The notes beneath the pieces are model-generated. The model was given only the letters and a program-made list of their open reading frames with translations, ran no database searches and was not told where the DNA came from. A program made the position numbers and the translations under genes. A DNA stretch of 64,000 bases from Linnemannia elongata (Eukaryota; Mortierellomycota; Mortierellomycetes; Mortierellales; Mortierellaceae): contig JAXBDG010000011.1 of NCBI GenBank assembly GCA_036320915.1, positions 1,634,501-1,698,500 of the forward strand. Direction: 5' to 3'. This document shows positions 1 through 12,110 of this stretch, one piece after another. Numbering within the stretch: position 1 is the stretch's first letter; the number at the start of each line of letters is the position of its first letter.

Positions 1-922
1 GGCTAGAATCGTGCGAGAAGGCTGAACAGAGGAGTTCATTGAATGAAAAGACTAAAGTTGCTTGATGATAGGAGTAGCGTACAGTACATCCACACCCTTC
101 GTATCCCTTCTCGTTTTTTTTTTATTCTTTTCCCTTCTTGCCACCTTGCCTCTTTTGCCATTAGCCTTTTGTTTGGTTTGCCTTCGCTTTGTTTGTGCGA
201 CCAATAAACAAAAGATTGCGAACGTCTTTTGGCCGTTTCGCCAGGGACTAAAATCAGAGAAAAAGGAACAAGAAGACGTATCTTTCTTTTGGAGAGGTTG
301 AAGTCATTGATATTGTTTTTATTGGTGCTTGATGTTGCCTGCCAATCAGCATGCGAGAAGGTGGACAAGTGAAAAGGTAAATAAGGTTGTCGCGAGAGGA
401 CTGATAACCTTGTTTCCTTTGTTTAAGCCTTACGTTATTCAATGAATGAATAGGTGAGTGGCTTTTGCAAGGATGGACGCTCTATTTATTTTCGTTTGTT
501 TTTTGGCAATATGGTGGCCGATGGTGAAGACTTCTAGATAGTCAGTAGTTTCGCTAGCCTCTCTCTTCCTTGCTCGTCTGACAGACAATCAACATAAAAC
601 AGCATGTGTGAGGAGTGTTGTGAGAAAGAGTCGGGTATTGCAAAAACGAGAGAAGGGGCTTGGGCATGATTGAAGAACTGAATGGTGCCATGTTTCCTAA
701 TGCATGGGCAAACCATTCATTTTTCTTTGCTCTCGCTCTCTTGCTTCTTCTTGCTTGCTGACACACACTAGTCTTTCAATGAAACGGTTTGCCACACCCC
801 TTTGTGGGAACTCTCAGAAGGTGGTTCTCTTTTGTTCTTTCTTTGCAAGTAGGCTGTGGTTGAATGAACACAATTCCAGGAACGAAAAGGAAAAGAATAA
901 GACAAAGCATTACGCCCAAGGG

Positions 923-958
<36 letters not shown>

Positions 959-3900
959 CCCCCTGGCAGGGTCCGTTGCTTCCTTTTTTCTTTACCCAAC
1001 TTCCATGAGTTGCGATCGATCGTGGTAGGCCAATGTGTTAGTTCGCACTCACCTTTCTTTTCACCTCCTCTCTGATCACTCTTTACATTAACTCAAGACT
1101 GCAGCAAACAAAACGCGCGTACCTCTCTCTTCTTTGTCATATCTTCGGGGTTGTTACCAAGGATGGGCCGAGAACAAATAGACACGGGACCAACGCGCAA
1201 CACCCAACGCCCAACGGATTGCAAGGAGGATGATGCACTTATTCTTAAACCGTGCTTGTGTTTAATGTATCCGACAAAGTCGAAGGAGGCATATTCCCCC
1301 TCCTTCCTAGGAATATGTAAATAAATCGACAAGGTGAATAGGAGACCACATCTAATTTCTACGAAATAACAAATATGAACAATTGTATGAAAAAAACAAA
1401 CATTTAGTTCGCCTCAACCCTCTCTCTCATCTCGCCAAGGCCTCGTCTTCCTCTCATCCATCTTGAGCACCTATGCGTTACGGGCCGCCCGTGGCACTCT
1501 TCTGCCTTGCGATGTTTGGAAGACCATATAACATCTGTTCATTATGTCTCGTCTCGTCTCGCGTGTTCGTTTTATTAGATTGTTCCTCCCGTGATTTGTT
1601 TTTCTCATGTGTCCAATTCTCTTTGTTTCTTTTCCCACACTTTGCCAATCGGTGGGAGACTCTTCACCCTCGGACACACACAAGGGTGGTTGTTAGCCCG
1701 TAAACAAACAAAAAGCGTCTTACGTCTTTGTTTACATCTGGTCTATCTTTTTTTGGTGGACACTGACCGCGTCGCACAAAATAAACAAAAGCGAGGAGGG
1801 TGAAGGGAAGAGTAGTGGGATTTTGGAACCTATAAGAAAAGCACTTTAAAATGAGGTGCAATTCAACAGGGATAAGGTTCATGGGTATAGAGCGAGTTCA
1901 TTTATGAGAGGGGAAAGGAAGGAGGTGGTTTTTGTCTTCGTTCTAGGGAGGTTCATGGCTGGAAGGAGTCCGGTTTAGTTGAGTTGGGTTTGGATTGCAT
2001 GGAACCCTTCCACTGTCGTGCAACCACAACAAAAACAACACGACATGGGTCAATTTGCATATTCGTGTGCGATCACAACAGCAACAAAACAAGGACACCA
2101 ACAAAGCATACACAGCGACGGAGAACTGACAAAGAAAAGGCCCGGACCAACAATACTGCAAGGCAGACACCCACGGTTGATGATTCAAATGGGAGAGATC
2201 TAGGCTTGACTGGTCCCTGAACTGATCATTCATTTTCAGCTTCAACCCTTCGTGCTCTCTAGAAAACACATACTCATCCCTTCCTCAGACGTTTGCATTT
2301 TTTTTTTTCTTATTCAGAAGCCTCAACTGTCCCGGTATCATTCCTTCGGATTATTATTTTTCTTTGTTGGTGGAACACAAAGATGGTACAGAAAGAGGGA
2401 TAGAATGCAAGTTCTGGATGGCTGACGAAGCAAGAAGAATGGAAGAAAAGAAATGGAAAACCGGGTCAAGAGAAAAAGTCTCCCAGGGGTACCTGTTTCC
2501 GCATAATCTCTCAGGTGTCTCTACTTTTCACCCCTGACCCCACTCAACTCAGTGTTCACCACCAAGAATTATCCTCCTTTTGGGTTGCAGAAACATGAAC
2601 GTCCAGACCCTGCTTCTTTTGTGGATCGACACACGGCAGCTGAAAGTACCTCCTCCTCCTCCTCCTCGTTGATAAATAAACTACTGGGTACGAGCAAAAG
2701 AACAAGACGGAAAATAAGATATGAGCGAGCGCTCATATGCAAGTCAATGCCCCATTGTTTTTGACAAAGTCCTCCTCCTCTTTTCCATCATTTAACAAGC
2801 TCTTTGGCATGTACTCAACGACTATGAGAAGCATTATCGGACAATTTGGAGGGGCCAAATGAGGTTCTGACAATGTCAAGTTCTATTCACGGACATTTGA
2901 TCGTCATAATTCGCACCTTTCACCGTCCATTTTCATTTCTGACGTTGAGCAATGATATGAGACAGAGAGCGAGGAGAATGAACAGGAAGACTGAAAGGTA
3001 TAGTAAACGTGGAAAGAGATAGCACACGGTGAAGACAGACAGGTTCTGGCCCTGGCTTTTTCTTCTTGTTGCTGTCGTTCCTGTTGCTATCGCTGGAGGG
3101 CTGTTGATGAAAATGCAATTTGTGATAGGTTCGAAAATATAACATTCCAGGTCCCATTCCCATTGCCCAATCATGACCACGGACGGTGACCACTAAGAGC
3201 AGATAGCTTGCTAAAAACAACAAAAAATGGGTGCCCGAAAGATCCTCCTTCCCCTCTCTCGGTGCCTAATAGGACGAGTCTTCTTGTTCTTCCATATCCA
3301 GCCACAGTAACTGGCAATCTCCATTAGTTCTGATAGAAGCGGCCTCTCGTAGCTCATTCCCCCAAAACTTCCAGACCCATCGGTTTTTTCCAAAGCCAGC
3401 AAAAGCAGTTGATTCGGCAGGAAGTGATGCGAGGTCAGGCATAAGTTCCGGACTGCATCCGAGAGGACAATGCATCTTTTTGTTGTTGTTGCTGCATGGT
3501 TATTTGTTATTTTGTTCGTACGTTTTGTATTGTTGCTGTTGCTGGTGTGTTTGTGGCAATGGTGTTTGTTACACCCTCCGTAAAGGGGACAAGATACCGA
3601 GAACGCTTCATTTTCAGATTGAGTAAACAGTAGACATTCAATGATCCCTCAGCCCTTTGTCAACCCCTTCCCTTTTACCTTGACGCCTTCCCCCCTCTCC
3701 TCCCTCCCTCTCTCACTCGATCGCCTGCACCAAAACGTTGGACTATCACCAAGGCAAAGAATAGAAGCACGATTGCATTTTTCTCACATCAGCGTAGGAC
3801 GCCTTACTTTCATGCAGAAGAAAAAACATCAACACAAGGAGAGCAGTGTGTCCAAAACGACGGGTGGGCTTTCAATCATAAATGCTAATATGAAATAAGA

Positions 3901-4265
3901 ATAAGAATTGAAAAGAACAAAGGGTAGCTCGCAAAAACTCAAAAGGGCTCAGGTTGCTGTTTTGCGCGCGTTTAACTCTCACTTGAACGTAGAGTACCAT
4001 TGGCGGGTCACAAGAAAAAAAAAAGAAGAAAGGTCGTGAGCGTTTTTTTGGAGGATACGGTGTACAGTTCAGGGTACCAATTCTTTTATTTTTCTCGCCC
4101 TATCAAATCCAGACAAACCTCGTTATCCTTGCCTGTCTGTAGCCAAGATCCCGGGATGCATGTGAGGAGGAATGAGTGGATGAAGATGAAAAGAAGGGTG
4201 ACCTTCCGGCGTACGTTCTTTTTTTGTTCCATTGTTGCAGGCACAACATCGATTCACATTCGTGT
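1..4265. other. Gene-poor region, nothing recognised
   Basis: No reading frame here looks like a known protein. All open frames are short and overlap each other. The stretch holds a poly(A) run at 923-954, several CT-rich tracts and short T-runs. It may carry distal regulatory DNA for the first transporter gene, but nothing in the sequence proves that. Confidence 0.5.
923..954. repeat. Poly(A) tract, 32 nt
   Basis: Uninterrupted run of 32 A. It is one of many long homopolymers in intergenic DNA of this window. Confidence 0.95.
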
Positions 4266-4350
4266 GTATAAAGGAAGGGGTTGGGAACCACCTCTCTTTC
4301 CTTTTTCTTTCCTTTTCTTCTTCTTGCTGTTGGTTCCTCAGTGCAAACTC
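4266..4350 (+). promoter_or_regulatory. Core promoter of first PTR2 gene
   Basis: A TATAAAGG box lies at 4266. The element TCCTCAGTGCAAACTC lies at 4335-4350. The same element stands upstream of the other two transporter copies (8236-8251 and a variant at 11956-11972), always 120-170 nt before the ATG. It is probably an initiator/transcription-start element. The TATA-to-element gap is longer here (about 74 nt) than in the other two copies (about 41 nt). Confidence 0.55.
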
Positions 4351-4470
4351 CTTTTCTCCTTCGCCATCGTCCTCTCCTCTTCCTCTCCTCTCTATCCCTC
4401 TTTTCTTCCTTCCTCCTCCTCCTTCCTACCTTTCCCCCGTCGACCTTCACATCTCAACAGTCCACATTAA

Positions 4471-6314
4471 ATGGCTGAGAAGCAAGACATTGATGCCGCC
4501 CAGATTGCCCTGGGCGATGAAAAGCAAGAGATCACCGCCATGGATCTCTTGACTGACCACGAGCGCGAGCTTCTCGAGCTCGAGGCTCGTCTCAACGCCG
4601 AACTTGACGCCAAGCTGATGGCTAACCCCAACAAGATGCCCAAGGCTTGTTACTTCATCTTGCCCAACGAGTTCGGTGAGCGTTTCTGCTACTATGGTGT
4701 TCAGCCCAACTTGAACAAGTACTTCCAGCTCATCACTGGAATGACCAAGACCAACGCCAAGGTCTACTCCACTGCCTTCACTATGTTGGCCTACTTCTTC
4801 CCCTTGATCGGTGCCGCCCTTTCTGACTCTTTCCTTGGAAAATGGTAATTTTAACTGTTCATGCTACAGTCCTTTTCCATTGAAAAAAATGGCTTCTGCA
4901 TGTTCGTTTCATTTCTCTAACAACCATACTCATGTCTACCGTTCCCCTTCTGTCCTTCCCTTTTGCGCTCGACAGGTGGACCATCATCTCCTTCTCTGGT
5001 ATCTACTTGATCGGTATGATCTTGGTTACTGTCTTCGCCATCCCCAACTTGATCGGACCCCTCGGTCAGGTCTCCAACTTCTTGACCTTCCTCCCCATGC
5101 TCATCATCGCCATCGGTACCGGTGGTATCAAGCCCTGCGTCTCCTCCCACGGAGGTGATCAGTACCTCCCCTCCCAGGAGGCCGGAAAGGATTTCTTCTT
5201 CAACATCTTCTACGTTGCCATTAACGTCGGTGCCCTCTTGACCCAGTTCATCGTTCCCGAGCTGACCAAGCTCAAGTGTTACGGTCAGGAAACCTGTTAC
5301 GCCGGTGCCTTCCTCCTCCCTACCATTGTGTTCGCTCTTGCCTTTGCCATCTTTGCTGCTGGTCACAAGTTCTACCGTATCGTCCCCCCACTGGGCGAGT
5401 TCTTGCCCCTCAAGGCTGTCAGGGCTTCCATCCTTGCCGCTCGTCGCCACAGCGCCGCTTCCCCTGCTGAGCGTGCTGCTAAGGGTCACTGGTTGAACTT
5501 TGCCGAGGCCGAGTATGGTGGTGTCTTTATCGAGGAGGTCCGCGATTTCGGTCTTGTCCTTGTCCCCGTTGTCATCCCCTTCGCTTTCTGCTGGATGTTG
5601 TACAACCAGAACTCGAACGAGTGGGCCAACCAGTACTACCTCATGTCCGGTGCCATCTTTGGCGGCAAGGACGAGTCAGTCTCGTACGTCCAGGGAGCCA
5701 TGTTCTCGAACATCAACACCATCCTCATTATCATCCTCGTCCCCTTCCTGGCCACCTTCGTCTACCCCTTCTGCACCAGACGCGGCTGGAACTTTTCCCC
5801 TCAGCGTCGTATGGCCGCTGGTTTCCTCCTGATCGTCATCTCCTTTGCTGTCTCTGCCGCCCTCGCCCCCATGATCGAGAAGGCCTACCTCGACTCTGGC
5901 CGTCTTATGGAGGACTCTGCCAAGTACGACGGAAACTACTGTGAGAAGTGCTACTCTGCCTGGTTGCAGTTCCCCCAGTGGTTCCTTCTCTCCCTCGGTG
6001 AGGCCCTCTGCTCCCCCACCGGTGTCCAGTTCACCTATATCGAGGCTGGTCGTCAGTTCCGCGCTGTTTCCACCTCCTTCTGGTTGCTGTCGACCTCGTT
6101 CGGTTCGATCTTGATCATGATCTTCGAGCCCGTCTTCGAGGAAGCCAACTTCAGCAGCGCCACCCGCGGCTGGGCTTACTCTGGCATTGGTCTTTTTGGT
6201 TTCTTCTTGTACCTCTTGACCTCGTACTACTACACCCCCCGCAAGCTTCGTCCTTCCATCAACGAGGCTGCTCGCTTGGCCAAGCAGGCCGAGTATGCCC
6301 TTACCTCTTACTAA
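4471..6314 (+). CDS. PTR2: PTR2-type peptide transporter, tandem copy 1
   Basis: Proton-coupled oligopeptide transporter of the POT/PTR2 family, expected to import di- and tripeptides at the plasma membrane. Exons 4471-4844 and 4976-6314 give 570 residues, a normal POT length. The intron (131 nt) splits a Trp codon. Visible family marks: the ExxERFxYYG motif at residues 67-76, the first POT signature around GAALSDSFLG (end of exon 1), FYVAINVGAL near residues 203-212, GTGGIKPCVSSHGGDQ upstream of it, many hydrophobic segments consistent with 12 helices, and FSPTGVQ-like sequence (here CSPTGVQFTYIEA) in the C-terminal half. The N-terminus is hydrophilic and acidic. The start is the first ATG after the shared promoter element. 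It is the first of three tandem paralogues. Substrate range cannot be read from sequence. Confidence 0.95.
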
Positions 6315-6426
6315 GAACAGATACCATTTACTATATCTCTAGTTCTTTGGAGCAACAGCACACCCGTAGTCCCAAGCAGTGCGCAACTGTTGCATTTGGG
6401 ATTTACACATGTACCATACATACCTT

Positions 6427-6433
6427 AATAAAA
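6427..6433 (+). terminator. Poly(A) signal of PTR2 copy 1
   Basis: AATAAAA stands 113 nt after the stop. It is preceded by ATGTACCATACA, which also precedes the signal of copy 2. Confidence 0.6.
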
Positions 6434-6962
6434 ACCACCCAACCAAAAAAAAAACACCAAAGCAAAAAACGAAGTAGCATTGTTTTAATCTTGTAATGGC
6501 ATCTTTGAAACATGTTGAAAATGAAAATTGCGTTCGAATGCATTTAATTTTTCTTCTCAGTTCCAATCTTCAAACGTGGTTACTTCTTTGTTGTATCGTG
6601 GGAGCTTTAGTACCCCATGATGACAGATTCATGAGGCGCCGCACAATGAAGTCATTGCACCTCCTGGACCCTGAGAATAAAAAAAAACCTCACCTTCCTT
6701 AAGAAGAGTTCGTGATCGTCGTTCGATCGAGGAAGAGGAAGAGAGGTGGTCATTCCGTATGAGGCAGGGCATTTTTTTTTTTGTTGTTGTACCCTTTTTT
6801 TTGTGGCACCGAGATGACCCTATAATCGCCGTATGCGGAAATTTTTATTAATCGGCGTGGAACATCCAACGAACACACAGAAATAAGGACTGATCAGAAT
6901 TCTTACGGCTGGGATTACATGGCAGTTATCTCTGATATTTACTGATGGTTCCTGAGAATGAT

Positions 6963-6981
6963 GGGGGGGGGGGGGGGGGGG
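6963..6981. repeat. Poly(G) tract, 19 nt
   Basis: Uninterrupted run of 19 G, 15 nt before a GA microsatellite. It could form G-quadruplex structure. Confidence 0.9.
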
Positions 6982-6993
6982 AAGACTGAAATG

Positions 6994-6996
<3 letters not shown>

Positions 6997-7068
<72 letters not shown>
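6997..7068. repeat. (GA)36 microsatellite
   Basis: Perfect GA dinucleotide repeat of about 72 nt. It produces spurious Ser-Leu repeat frames on the minus strand. Confidence 0.95.
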
Positions 7069-7072
<4 letters not shown>

Positions 7073-8199
7073 AAGGGTGTTAGTTGATGGTTGATTGGCT
7101 TCTGCACAGAAGGGAAGAAGATAAATAGGAAGTAGCAGGTGAAAGAGAATATGTGCATGAGAAGGAGAGGAACATAGAGAGAGAGGGATAGAAAGACGCG
7201 AGATAGTGCTAGCTCTTTGCACCTAGCTTGACGTGCAGGATAGAAGACGGCAGAGATCGACAAAACAACAACAGCTCTAGCAAGCTCAACATCCTTAGCA
7301 ACAATAACATACACAACAACAAAACTGTCCGAGCAGAAGGTTTGACCTTGAGTCGTCCATCCTCCCCCAACTTACAAGAGGTCGACTAGCCTGTCTTACT
7401 GCGTCCGTCTTTGCCGTCGTCGTCGGAAATAAAGACATGATCGAAGTCAACAAATCGTATCACAGGCCAAGCTCAGGAACACTTCCGAGAGGACGACAAG
7501 CTCAAATATGTACGATATGTTCTGTATGTTCCTCTGAATGGGTTCTATTTTTCCACAAAGAATAGCCCTCTGTAAAATGGATTAAAACGAGGGCAGACAG
7601 GTAGCTTGTGGCTAGGTTTATGTCTTAGTCTTACAAATGGAGAGGAGAGGGAGGGATGGGGAGCACTAAATTAGGAGGAAGAGGGGATGTCCACCCTATC
7701 AAGGGTGTTCAATCTTGTATTTTTTATGTGTGTGTGTGTGTGTGTGTGGTGTGGTTGGATAAACTGCGATCGAGAGGGGCGAACTCTACTTGTGTCGGAA
7801 TAGACATTTCATTTCGGCTAATCAGAGCGCTTCATTCTCAAAAAAAAAAGGGTTCACCGCTCCCCTCACTCTCTTTCAAGATGTCAATGAAGAGAATGAG
7901 TAAACAAATCGGCCAATTGAACTGACAAATCGGTGTTTTTGCCCATCTATTCTTTCTTTTCGTGAGTGTTGAATTATGACGGACACTCAAAGAGTTTGAG
8001 AGGACTTGAGCAGTTAAACAAAAGTATAGAGAAACAACAACGTCCACTCAAACTTCGATTAGCGCTACTTGATGGATTGCTTGCTCATTTTCCTTGGAGT
8101 AGTAGTAACCTTCCATTGTCCAGACCGCAACTCGGCGAATATTTTCATGAAGGGGTTTTTTATGCTCTGCTGGTTGCCATCATCTCTCACCTCGTGGAC

Positions 8200-8251
8200 T
8201 ATAAGTAGCCAACTCTCCCACCCTTTTTTTTTGGCTCCTCAGTGCAAACTC
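8200..8251 (+). promoter_or_regulatory. Core promoter of second PTR2 gene
   Basis: TATAAG at 8200-8205 is followed by CAACTCTCCCACCCT and then GGCTCCTCAGTGCAAACTC ending at 8251. Copy 3 has nearly the same order and spacing at 11919-11972, so the arrangement has been conserved through duplication. Confidence 0.6.
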
Positions 8252-8404
8252 CCTCTTCTCACTCTTCCCAACCTTCTCGCTCCTTCTCTCCCCTCCCTTA
8301 CTATCCCTCTCTGATAGCCAGCTTGCTGACTATCTACTGCCTTTCCACTCTTTAACCCCTTTCCTCTCCTCATCTCCCCTACCACCACATCCCACATTCC
8401 TACA

Positions 8405-10246
8405 ATGGCTGAGAAGCAAGACATCGCCGATACCCAGGTTGAGCTCAACGATGAGAAGTTGGAGGTTACCGCCTTCGATCTCTTGACCGAGCACGAGAAG
8501 GAGCTCCTCGAGCTCGAGGCCCGTCTCAACGCCGAGCTCGATGCCAAGTTGATGGCCAACCCCAACAAGATGCCCACAGCTTGCTACTTCATCTTGCCCA
8601 ACGAGTTCGGTGAGCGCTTTTGCTACTATGGTGTTCAACCCAACTTGAACAAGTACTTCCAGCTTATCTCTGGAATGGACAAGACTCAGGCCAAGGTTTA
8701 CTCCACTGCCTTCACTATGTTGGCTTATTTCTTCCCCTTGATCGGTGCTGCCTTGTCCGATTCCTTCCTTGGCAAATGGTGAGAATTTTTTTTATTATTT
8801 TTTCTCATGACACTTGTTCATTTTTCTCAGGAGTGTTGATTGTACCGTATTGAAATACATTGTTCGCTGACCATTTTTTTTCTCATCATTTCTCTCCAAT
8901 GTATCTTTTTATTCACCAGGTGGACCATCATCTCCTTCTCCATCATCTACTTGATCGGTATGATCATGGTCACCGTCTTTGCCATTCCCGGTGTCATCCC
9001 CGCCTCCAACTTCTTGACCTTCCTCCCCATGCTCGTCATCGCCATCGGTACCGGTGGTATCAAGCCCTGCGTCTCCTCCCACGGAGGTGATCAGTACCTC
9101 CCCGCCCAGGAGCAGGCTAAGGATTTCTTCTTCAACATCTTCTACGTTGCCATTAACGTCGGAGGTCTCCTCACCCAGTTCATCGTCCCCGAGATGACCA
9201 AGCTCAAGTGCTACGGTCAGGACACCTGCTACTCTGTTGCTTTCTTGCTTCCCACCATCGTCTTTGCCCTCGCTTTGACTATCTTCGCCGCCGGCCACAA
9301 GTTCTACCGTATCGTCCCCCCACTGGGCGAGTTCTTGCCCCTCAAGGCTGTCAAGGCTTCCCTCCTCGCTGCCCGTCGCCATTCCAAGGCCAGCCAGGAG
9401 GAGCGTGCTGCCAAGGGTCACTGGTTGAACTTTGCCGAGGAGGAGTATGGTGGTGTCTTCCTTGAGGAGGTCCGCGATTTCGGTCTTGTCCTTGTTCCCG
9501 TTGTCATCCCCTTCGCTTTCTGCTGGATGCTTTACAACCAGAACTCGAACGAGTGGGCCAACCAGTACTACCTCATGTCCGGTGCCCTCTTCGGCGGTAA
9601 CGACGAGTCGGTCTCGTACGTCCAGGGAGCCATGTTCTCGAACATCAACACCATCCTCATTATCGTCCTCGTCCCCATCCTCGCCTTCTTCGTCTACCCC
9701 TTCTGCGATCGCCGCGGCTGGAACTTTGGTCCCCAGCGTCGTATGGCCGCTGGTTTCTTCCTCGTCGTTCTCTCCTTCGCCGTCTCTGCCGGTCTCGCCC
9801 CCATGATCGAGAAGGCTTACCTTTCCTCTGGCCGTCTTATGGAGGACTCTGCCAAGTACGACGGAAACTACTGTGCCAAGTGCTACTCTGCCTGGTTGCA
9901 GTTCCCCCAGTGGTTCCTTCTCTCCCTCGGTGAGGCCCTCTTCTCCCCCACCGGTGTCCAGTTCACCTATATCGAGGCTGGTCGTCAGTTCCGCGCTGTT
10001 TCCACCTCCTTCTGGTTGTTGGCTACTTCCTTCGGTTCGATCTTGATCATGATCTTCGAGCCTGCCTTTGACAGCGCTGGCTTGTCGAGCTCGACCCGCG
10101 GCTGGGCTTACTCCGGTATCGGTCTTGGCGGTTTCTTCTTGTACTGCTTGACCTCGTACTACTACACCCCCCGCAAGCTTCGTCCTTCAATCAACGAGTC
10201 TGCTCGTTTGGCCAAGCAGGCTGAGATGTCCTTGACCCGCCAATAA
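8405..10246 (+). CDS. PTR2: PTR2-type peptide transporter, tandem copy 2
   Basis: Second POT family transporter. Exons 8405-8778 and 8920-10246 encode 566 residues. The ERFCYYG motif, the GTGGIKPCVSSHGGDQ block, FYVAINVGGL and the PTGVQFTYIEA block are all intact, so it should be a working proton-peptide symporter. The intron (141 nt) is at exactly the same codon and phase as in copies 1 and 3. The start follows the conserved promoter element by about 155 nt. Compared with copy 1 it lacks four residues in the loop after the second membrane segment (the region reading GVIPASN here). Long stretches are identical to copies 1 and 3 even at silent sites, which suggests recent duplication or gene conversion. 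Confidence 0.95.
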
Positions 10247-10305
10247 GCAATTGGACACACCACTTTTCTACTATCGCATCCTCTATGTACCATACAAACC
10301 CCTTT

Positions 10306-10312
10306 AATAAAA
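10306..10312 (+). terminator. Poly(A) signal of PTR2 copy 2
   Basis: AATAAAA about 60 nt after the stop, preceded by ATGTACCATACA as in copy 1. Confidence 0.6.
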
Positions 10313-11918
10313 ACAAATCAACAAAAACAACTTTTTTTTTGCGCCTTCTCTGATCGTTCTTACTTGATGCTAGATGCTTGATACGCTGGGTTCTCTTTTG
10401 TTGACGGGTAGTGCATGTACTAATGTGCAGGTTTATTTGACACCAGGATGACGCACTCGTGGCCATGTTCCTCGTGTTCGCCTTTGTCAATTGACTGAGA
10501 CATATGTCGACCACTGTGTCTGTGCATGGATGATAAGAATACAATAAAAAAAACACAATCACACAAATGGAGGGAAAGCGCCACACAACACGTTATCAAT
10601 TTCTTTTGTGTCCTACCTACAGTTACGGACGGGCCTAGAGGTGATCAGTACAGCCACCAGAACTGATCACAAAATGAAAATTTAATATCTGCTCACATTT
10701 CTACAGCGTGCGGAAAAAAAAAATCAACTGTTCACTCTTGTCCTCATTCTCCTCAGCTGTGCAAAAATGCTCTTCTGCACCAACAGCGATGATCGCTTCG
10801 TTATATACCAGAATGAAGATCTCTGCGCAGCATGCTGACAGACTAGGACGATCAGACAATGTTGGGACGCGGGGCGATAGGAGGGCGAGTATCAATAGGA
10901 CGGCGTAGATAACAGCCGCACGCGAGATAGAGTTTTGGGACGCATCGACGGTACTATAAGCTGTTTTGTCTGATGCCCGAACGACACCGCTTTAGTAAAG
11001 TTATCTTGCGCAGCAGCTGTTAGAGACATAGAGAGAGAGAAATGAAATTATTGAATAGTCGGTAAAAAATGCCCAGGAGCCAAAACATAAAAAGTATCAG
11101 TTAAGTCAGAGGGAGACGGGATCTGTTCCGAGAGGAGAATGAAGGATTTACCATTGCACGTTTCGTTGAGGGGTTGCGTTGTTTTTCATTACGTTGTTTG
11201 TGTGTGTTTTTAGTACCCTCCATAATATGCATAGGCGATGAGGCAGGGAAAGAGGAAGGGGAGATGAGAGGCTTTAATAAACAGGTCTATCCTCTCGGAT
11301 GCGCCTAGGATGCCATTTATGGCAGGCAAACACGCTCTCTTTTCAAGAATCTGCCAAGACAAGAGAGCATGAGGGAAGAAATGTTCCGTTGCATTTCGAC
11401 GTGTGATGACCGTGGGTCATCGGAATAGACTTTCGCACTAAATAGAGGGACAGAGAGGCGCACTGCATATCGATCCTTTGGCCTAAATAAGCATGTCAAC
11501 CGATCCCCCTGCCTTGTTTTTTTTTGGAACGTCAAAGTTTTAATCCGAAAACGACCGATCCCCCTGCCTTGTCTTTGCTCGGGGTTTGTTTTTGCTAAAC
11601 GCCACAAAATACCGAGAGATATTGGACAGGAAGTGAGCCTATTTGTTCATTGTTGTTTTTGTTTGTTTGGATTGTTTACATGTCAACTCTCATACACATA
11701 CAAACTGAGCCAAAGAGGAAAGAAGGCGACGTTTAGAGTAACAGTAGCCTTCATTTCAACTTATAGAAAAACATTAGGTTTTCTCCAATGGTTGCACCTC
11801 TCTCGTGAAGAAGGAAGGTTATCATCGAGGCCATTCGGCGATTGATGATTGTCCAAGGATCGCATGGTTCTCCCTCCCTTTTTCTTTTTCTTTTCATATC
11901 TTGTCATTCAGGATTGTC
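10313..11918. other. Intergenic region between PTR2 copies 2 and 3
   Basis: No gene recognised. It contains a direct repeat (ACCGATCCCCCTGCCTTGT at 11499 and 11554) about 600 nt before the third transporter. Remaining open frames are short and unsupported. Confidence 0.55.
11499..11572. repeat. Short direct repeat pair
   Basis: Two copies of the 19-mer ACCGATCCCCCTGCCTTGT, at about 11499-11517 and 11554-11572, separated by 36 nt. They may be a duplicated regulatory site upstream of PTR2 copy 3. Confidence 0.7.
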
Positions 11919-11972
11919 TATAAGAGGGCAACTCTCCCACCCTCCAAAATCTGGCTCCTCAGTTGTAAACTC
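11919..11972 (+). promoter_or_regulatory. Core promoter of third PTR2 gene
   Basis: TATAAG at 11919-11924, then GGCAACTCTCCCACCCTCC, then GGCTCCTCAGTTGTAAACTC. Spacing from TATA to the CTCCTCAGT element is about 42 nt, the same as in copy 2. Confidence 0.6.
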
Positions 11973-12110
11973 TTCTTTTCACTCTCACTCGCTCTCTCTC
12001 ACCTTTCACGCCCACTACTCCTTTTCTTCTCCTCCTCTCTCTCCCACCCGATTTAGTCACCCCTCGTCCTACACTCCCCCCCCTTACTATCTCATTTTGC
12101 ACACCAAACG

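Larger units (their letters stand above)
6434..8199. other. Intergenic region between PTR2 copies 1 and 2
   Basis: No gene seen. The stretch contains a G-run (6963-6981), a long GA repeat and, near 7728, a short TG repeat. Open frames here are products of the repeats. Confidence 0.6.

Noticed and set aside
6820..7314. Minus-strand frames rich in Ser-Leu repeats
   Set aside because: They come directly from the (GA)36 microsatellite. The same explanation holds for 16914-17419.
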